A stretch of DNA of 64,000 nucleotides from Nymphalis io (Eukaryota; Arthropoda; Insecta; Lepidoptera; Nymphalidae): contig NC_065891.1 of NCBI RefSeq assembly GCF_905147045.1, positions 11,913,001 through 11,977,000 of the forward strand, written 5' to 3'. The notes beneath the pieces are model-generated. The model made no database searches. It was not told the origin of the DNA and worked only from the letters and a program-made list of their open reading frames with translations. Positions 58,000-64,000 of the stretch are shown here, piece by piece. Each line of letters starts with the position of its first letter. Position 1 is the stretch's first letter. A program made the translations under genes and the position numbers.

Positions 58000-60900
58000 A
58001 TGAACTCTCCAAAAGTAAGTTTGTTTTAATATTTTTTCTTATACTTTTATATAAGATTGACATCTTAACATTTCAGTCTGTTTTATACACATTTCTGATG
58101 AAATTATATTAATTATGAAATGTTCATACTAATGAGATAACGTTCAATATTTTTAGTTACTATATACTATTGAACAACCTCATGGCCTTGGAGAGCTATA
58201 TTTTTTATGGCAAAAGGGGGAGTCACACTCCCTTCTTGCAACTACTGGTACGGATGCCACAGTGGCTATTCATGACCGATCAGGCCAATTGCAGGAAAGA
58301 TTGAAACTCTCAGGGTGAGTTTCAATATCTTAAGTATTTATTTAAAAGTAATAGATATAAATATTTAAAAATTAAGATTCTAAATGAATTTTTGTTACTT
58401 TTAAGTTTTTCTCTATTCATATAAAAATAATTTTAATTTTATTTTTAGCCTTTGTGCGGGAATGGAATGGGATAATGATGGTGATTATTTGGCCATTATC
58501 ACACCAAACAGTAATTCTGTTCTTTTATGGGAGTGCCATGCCAACAAGCGAGTAAACATAGAGACAGGGCTCCGTGAACCTCCATCCTGCTTGGCGTGGT
58601 CTTTTGGAGAACCATTATTAGCAATAGGAACCCAAAAAGGAAACTTAGCATTATATAACCACCACACTACAAAGTAATTTTACTTATGAACAAAAATGAT
58701 TTTCACTGAGAATATAACATTATTGAAATTCACTTTTATATGAACTCTACAATGCAAGAATTAAATTTAAAAAAATAAACATTATAATATTATTATGCTC
58801 TTCTAAATTATTTTTCAAATTCAACACACATGGATAAGAAATGAATTTTACATTTATTAGTTGGAAATTGAAATGTAAGTAAATTGAGCTTTATATAAAT
58901 ATATACATAATTATGATTTTTTAGGAGAATACCCATAATAGGAAAACATACGAAGAAAATTACATGTGCAGCTTGGAATAGAGACAGCATACTGGTACTT
59001 GCTTCAGAAGATAAAAACTTATCTATTAATAATTCAGATGGAGACACATTAAGAGTTATTACATTGCGTGATATACCAAATGATTTACAATTTTCCGAAA
59101 TGAAAACAGATGAAAGGATTGCAGGTGAAAATACAGTAAGATCACAGCTTTATATTTATTTAATATTTACAATACTAGACAACTTTTTATGTAACTTATT
59201 ATGTAGCTTGTGCGTCCTTGCTTATTTCTTATTGTGTACATATAATTGTTTATTTTTTTTATGAAATAGGTATGGCAAATGGGCTACCTTATGGTAAGTG
59301 GTCACCACTGCCCGTAGAATTTGGCGATGTAAGACAAATTAATTGGTTACTAAGATGTTATATCCCTTGTGCGTGTAGTTACACTAGCTCACTCACCCAA
59401 ACTGGAACACAACAATACTGAATATTGCTGTTAGTAGAATATCTGATGAGTGGGTGGTCCTTGCACAAAGCGCTACCATCAAGTTTGTTAACTATTATAA
59501 AAAAGATCTTAGGAATAGTCTTTGTTACAGATTAGCCTCGTAGTTGGCAAGAGAACATTATACTTATACAATCTTCTTAACCCTGAAAATCCTATAGAGC
59601 TGGCATTCCAGCAAAGATATGGGTCCATTGTATCTTATAAGTGGTATGGTGACGGTTACATTCTCATTGGATTCAGTGCGGGATACATAATAGCTATATC
59701 TACTCATATAAAAGAAGTGGGGGAGGAGTTGTTCCAAGTCAAGAATCATAAGGAAAATTTGACCGATATATCTATATTGAACGGACAGGCCGCTTCCTGT
59801 GGAGATGGACAGTAAGACCTTTCTAAGTTTTCGAAAATTAATTCAGATTTGATGAAATACTTAAATATTAATATAACTCCTCGTTTGTAATTATTCCTGT
59901 ATAGGTTGAAGTTGATAGACGTATGGAACAGTGGTGAGGTGTGCGGGTCAGTGCAGCCGGTGGGCGGGGCCGAGCGCTGCTCGTGGAGTGCGGACGGGCG
60001 CCTGCTGGCCACGGCCGGCCGTGGTTACCTCGGCGTGTACGTCACCGCGCTGCCGCCGCTCTACGCCGCACACGGAACCAGGGCCGTTACGCTCACCAAC
60101 TTGACTGAGCTCACAGTGTACCAGTGCATCGCCGTCGGGGACGAGCCGGATCCGGTCAATAAGGGTCAGCAGTTAATGAATATAGTATTCGCCCGCGGCT
60201 TTGACCGCATATGGGCGGTTGTAGCCATGAAAGCGTAACAGAAAAACAGACAGATCGAGCTTGTAAGTAGTATGAAGTAAACGTTGACATAGATATTTTC
60301 ACTTTTACAAATTTGTTTCATATTAACGTGTTTGTGCAGTGCTATCAATTCGTGGCTATTGTTCTGTTCCCTCAATTATAAGATCGACTTTTAGTTATTA
60401 TGTTAAATTTGTATTTTCGGTTAATATTGTAAAAGAACATACATTCTTTTAAATGTCTGTCTGTATTTCTGATCTTTAAATTATAATAAATAAAAATAAA
60501 ATAAATGGTTGAATACAATGATCCCTAGCGGAACCGACAGCGCTCGCGAGTTACGCCGTGGCGACGGAGCCGAGCGTGATCGCGCTGGGCGCGGCGCACG
60601 TGTGCTGCGTGAGCGGCCAGCAGGGCTCGTTCTACCCGCTGGGCGGGGGCCCCCCCCTGCGGCGCCAGTACCCCGCCGCCGTGGACGCGCTGCGAGTGGC
60701 GGGGCACTACGCCGCCGCCGCGTGTCGGGGCCGCGCCGTGCTGCACTCGGTGAGGCAGTGCCCCCCTTATGGTCTCGTTTCATATGAACATGCGAGCTCA
60801 TCGTCGCGCTGTAACTTTACAGATCGAGGCACCTGATCCGTCGCAGCCGGAAAGGGATGCGATGATATTCCCCGAACCGCACATGCAAGGGGCGAAAATA

Positions 60901-63900
60901 GTCGACATTCATCTCACGACCGATTTCTTCATATTCGTCACAGATGTAAGTGCACACACATACGTGTACACGTCGAGAGCGATACGATTACGAGCGGTAT
61001 AATACGTTGGTCGCGCGCCCGCAGCAAGGTCACGTGGAATACTTCGGCGTGGAGGAGTGGCGCACGTGCTCGCGCTACCGCCACGCGTGCGGCGTGGTGG
61101 CGCTGCACTGCGACATCGCGGGCGCGCGCGCGCTGCTGCGCGACGAGCGGCGCCGCGCGCACGTGTACAGCGCGCCCGCCGCCGAGCTGTGCGCGCTGCC
61201 GCACGAGCGCAGGTACCGCAGTGCTGGCGACCGGCGCCGATGAGCCGAGGTGATCTAATTCGTAGAATACGCGGATCTTTACGGAGGATCGCGATCTCTA
61301 ATTCGTGTGAGCACGAGTTTTTACGTGTTACATAGTGAGGACACCTGCATGTGTTGGATGGATTTCTGACACATGTGCCATCAACCCAGAGTGTATCGGC
61401 GTGGTAAATAAGGTCCAAATCTGCTTCTGCAAAGGAAGGCCTATGCCCATCGGTGGCTGTTACTTTACAAATATTAATAACTGCGCTAGTTTACCAGATT
61501 ACTACTCAATTAATGTAGAAAATTTGTTAACAAATCAGTTACAAAGGCGCCATATGGGACATATGCCTGTCCGATCGCAACGTGTTCGCGGTGTACACGG
61601 GCGACGCCGTGGACACGTACTACTACTCGCCCCACTCCACTCACGGCTCGCACGTAGACTTCGTGGCCACCACCAGCCTGCTGCCCGACCAGATACCGCT
61701 CATACTGTTCTCCGGCGACGTGTACTGCTACGCCAGTGGGGGGAAGTGAGTCTATAGAACTTGGTCCTACTTCTACATTAAAGCTTAGTATTCGTAATAA
61801 TATTAATTGCAAAAATAAAAAGATGACAAATCAAAAAAAGATACACCAAAGGCAAGGATAACGGGTCCATGTCTATCACTTATGTCATTTATTGGCAGGT
61901 GCTTACTTATGGTCACGGTACCATGCGCAAGCGATCCCGTGACGCCCTCCGAACTGACGGTGAGGGTACCGCTGGTTTTTTAGTGGGTATTCCGGGGCAC
62001 TCAGCGTCAGTGAGTTCCACATATTTCCCAACTTCATGGAGAAATGCTCGACATTTTTTTGTAAAGATTCCAGTCCTATCGTGATCGTCGGACGCCTCGA
62101 AATTACGTCGCCGATATTATTTAACTTTGTACATGATAGAATTGGAAATACAATGCGTTTTACAAACTAATGATTTGCATGAAGAAATGAAATCAGTAAA
62201 ACTAACTACTCTAAAAATCATGCGAATTAATTACATAATTTCAGTGTGATGAAAATTGCCCTGGAGTCGCATAACACGAGCGGCCTAGCTGACGTCGATA
62301 CAGAGAAACGTTTGGTCAATCAAAGGAAGCACATCGAAAAGTTGCTGCTGCTGCGACGCTTCTCCGAGGCGTGGCTGTTCTGTGACGCGGTGGAGGAGGA
62401 GGACATGTGGAGAAAGTTGGGCGAAGCGGCAATCGATGATTTGAATGTGGAATTTGGTAAAAGTTGCTTACCCTATAATTTGCCATTTATTTTCGATTAA
62501 CTCGTTTCTCTGTGGTAAGAACGAGTGAATCTTAACCAATGATCGTCAGTTCAAACCCGGGCAAGCACCACTGAATTTTCATATGGTTAATTTGTGATTA
62601 TAATTCATCTCGTGCTTTACGGCGAAGGAAAACATCGTGAGGAAACCTGCATGTGTCGAATTTCACTGAAATTCCTGGTGGAATAAGCTCCAAACCTTTT
62701 CCTCAAAAAGAGGAGAGGAGGCCTTTATCCCAGCAGTGGGACATTCACAGGCTGTTACGGTTACGTTTCTCTTCCACTTCTATTCATCTTTATCTCTATT
62801 CCAATCTTCATGAAGGATGGCCTTCCTGTACACGTCTTGCCCACACAGTCCATCCTCCATTATTTTTGGTCTTTCATTGATATTCATGCATATACATATA
62901 TTGAGTATATATGTCTTTGGAGTCGTTAAGATAGAACAACGACGTATTTTTTATTTATAATTATAAAAACATTTTGCATATAAATATCTAATTTAAAGAT
63001 TGTTGTTTTAATACATGAAGATGTTCGTCCTTGAACGTCGCTTCATATCACAAGCCTAGATGTTTCTTGTCGAACCGGTGATAGATTATTTGACGATAAA
63101 TAAACAAGTTTAATGTTTCTAGATTTGTTGAGTCATCGTAAAGTTTAAGCCACAGCCTCACAGCGAGATAGCAGTAATAAATAACTTTGGAAGACACTTC
63201 AGTAAATATGTATGCAATTACAAAATATTTCACATATTCTTTTTGTTTTCAGGATTTTGGATTTGGATATCCTCTAAATTGTTATAGATGTTGATCATAA
63301 AATTAGAAAATAAAAATTTTTATGAAATATTTAATTTAATATTTTTTTTTAGCCATTCGAGTTTATACGAAGTTAAACGACGTGGCCACGGTTTGGGCGC
63401 TCGAAGACGCGTCACATATTGAAGAACTTCCCATTTTATGGTAAGTGAAAAGAAAATTCAGTTTATAGAAGATTTATTTAGTATTTTAGAATAATCCAAT
63501 TTGTGCTCGTGGACATGAGGTTTCAGTGACCCAACAACTTAAATCAAAATCCTATTGCTCCACATAATGGCGTTTTTGTCGCGCTCCCCCCCTTGATCGT
63601 CGGCCCGGGAGGCCGGGGGCGGTAGTTAGTGTACGTTGGCCACTGAGCGTGCCCGGCGCGTTGCAGCGGCGCGCTGTGCGCGTGCGCGGGGCGCGGCGAG
63701 GCGGCGGCGCGCTGGCTGCAGGGCGGCGGCGCGCTGGCGCTGGAGCTGCACGCGGCGCGCGGCGACTGGGCGCGCGCGGCCGCGCTGGCCGCCGCCGCGT
63801 GCCCCGCGCGCCGCCCCGCGCTCGCGCTGCACCGCGCGCAGCACCTGGAGCTCACGTGAGTGCCGCCCGCTCTGCGCACGCTCGGCGTCGCCGGCCCTCG

Positions 63901-64000
63901 TATTTACTTTGTAAACGTCGCAGGGCCGACTACCACGAGGCGCTCGCCGAATACGAGAGGAGCGTGATCGCGGACGGGAACCGGGACGATGTTCGGACGA
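58000..64000 (+). CDS. WDR19: WDR19 / IFT144, IFT-A subunit, exons 1-14, 3' end outside the window
   Basis: Subunit of intraflagellar transport complex A, which works in retrograde transport and membrane-protein entry in cilia. In insects this matters in ciliated sensory neurons (fly Oseg6). Exons: 58000-58014, 58157-58314, 58449-58673, 58925-59135, 59531-59811, 59905-60164, 60529-60749, 60823-60945, 61025-61212, 61539-61745, 62245-62456, 63353-63440, 63667-63855, 63924-64000 (cut). About 818 residues are covered. The N-terminal WD40 part shows MEWDNDGDYLAII, GTQKGNLALYNHHT, GKHTKKITCAAWN and YKWYGDGYILIGFSAGYI. GAIWDICLSDRNVF starts the later repeats. LLLLRRFSEAWLFCD and DYHEALAEYERS belong to the C-terminal TPR-like region. 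All phases agree. Exon 6's donor (after 60164) and exon 10's acceptor (61538) were chosen by phase and family similarity and are the least certain. Confidence 0.93.
59264..59487 (-). mobile_element. SINE-like family 2 copy in WDR19 intron 4
   Basis: Antisense copy starting GGCAAATGGGCTACC and containing CTCACTCACCCAAACTGGAA and TATCTGATGAGTGGGTGGT. It occupies much of the intron between exons 4 and 5 and places a donor-like TGGTAAGTGG on the WDR19 sense strand near 59291. Confidence 0.75.
61318..61471 (+). mobile_element. SINE family 1, diverged 3' fragment in WDR19 intron 9
   Basis: GTGAGGACACCTGCATGTGT, ACACATGTGCCATCAACCC and GGAAGGCCTATGCCCATC follow the order of the SINE family 1 body. 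Confidence 0.65.
61895..62110 (+). repeat. Probable transposon fragment in WDR19 intron 10
   Basis: A patch richer in GC than the rest of the intron, with CGATCCCGTGACGCCCTCCG and GGTACCGCTGGTTTTTTAGT. The phrases look like the 3' part of a dispersed lepidopteran retroelement I have seen before, but I cannot name the family and there is no second copy in this window. Confidence 0.35.
62510..62765 (+). mobile_element. SINE family 1 copy with internal deletion, WDR19 intron 11
   Basis: tRNA-like head with B box AGTTCAAACCC, then GTGAGGAAACCTGCATGTGT, and the end CAGCAGTGGGACATTCACAG. The segment around the CCCGCATTGGAGCAG phrase is deleted. Same orientation as WDR19. Confidence 0.8.

Noticed and set aside
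60165..60240. Continuation of WDR19 exon 6 to the stop at 60238
   Set aside because: The donor after 60164 joins in phase to exon 7, which restores IFT144 similarity; the read-through residues do not resemble the family.
60481..61418. Minus-strand Arg-rich frames across WDR19 exons 7-9
   Set aside because: Shadows of very GC-rich coding exons whose plus-strand frames match IFT144.
63544..63879. Minus-strand Ala-rich frames at the right end
   Set aside because: Opposite WDR19 exon 13; composition artefact.

Overview
The window looks like a piece of a lepidopteran nuclear genome, probably a butterfly. The reasons are an AT-rich background, short GT-AG introns, lepidopteran-type SINEs and MITEs scattered through introns and intergenic DNA, and animal genes whose closest remembered relatives are insect or vertebrate proteins. 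There are no bacterial features (no operons, Shine-Dalgarno sites or CRISPR). The species is not determined and the order is an inference.

Layout from left to right. 1-970: intergenic, with a possible first exon of a gene running left out of the window. 971-2822 (+): iduronate-2-sulfatase, 4 exons. 2823-6174: AT-rich intergenic DNA with a small MITE. 6175-9643 (-): GDP-fucose transporter (SLC35C1 family), 5 exons. 9960-10232: old SINE-like copy. About 10370-14580 (+): decayed Jockey/CR1-type LINE with ORF1 and ORF2 remnants. 14917-21249 (+): membrane-associated progesterone receptor (PGRMC/MSBP), 3 exons, with a repeat-filled 5.4 kb second intron. 21250-30073: gene-poor, repeat-bearing DNA. 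30074-30469 (-): cytochrome b5 in one exon. 33089-34680: internally deleted Copia-type LTR element. 36826-53186 (-): a complete CBP/p300 (nejire) gene in 23 coding exons. 53187-53800: its likely promoter. 53971-54110 (-): an unassigned candidate terminal exon. 55292-57124 (-): mitochondrial arginyl-tRNA synthetase, 3 exons. 58000-64000 (+): the first 14 exons of WDR19/IFT144, cut by the window edge.

The genes do not form one pathway. The sulfatase is lysosomal, the fucose transporter is in the Golgi, PGRMC and cytochrome b5 are heme proteins of the ER membrane (both of the cytochrome b5 fold), CBP is a nuclear acetyltransferase, RARS2 serves mitochondrial translation and WDR19 serves cilia. 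The most telling regulatory signal is a palindromic RFX X-box between RARS2 and the ciliary gene WDR19. Perfect cAMP-response elements also occur upstream of CBP and PGRMC. CBP carries unusual Gly-Val and His-Ala repeat linkers.

All exon models were built by hand from splice consensus, reading-frame continuity and remembered family sequences. For every complete gene the exon lengths sum to a multiple of three. No search or alignment was run, and I did not find a clearly new biological system.
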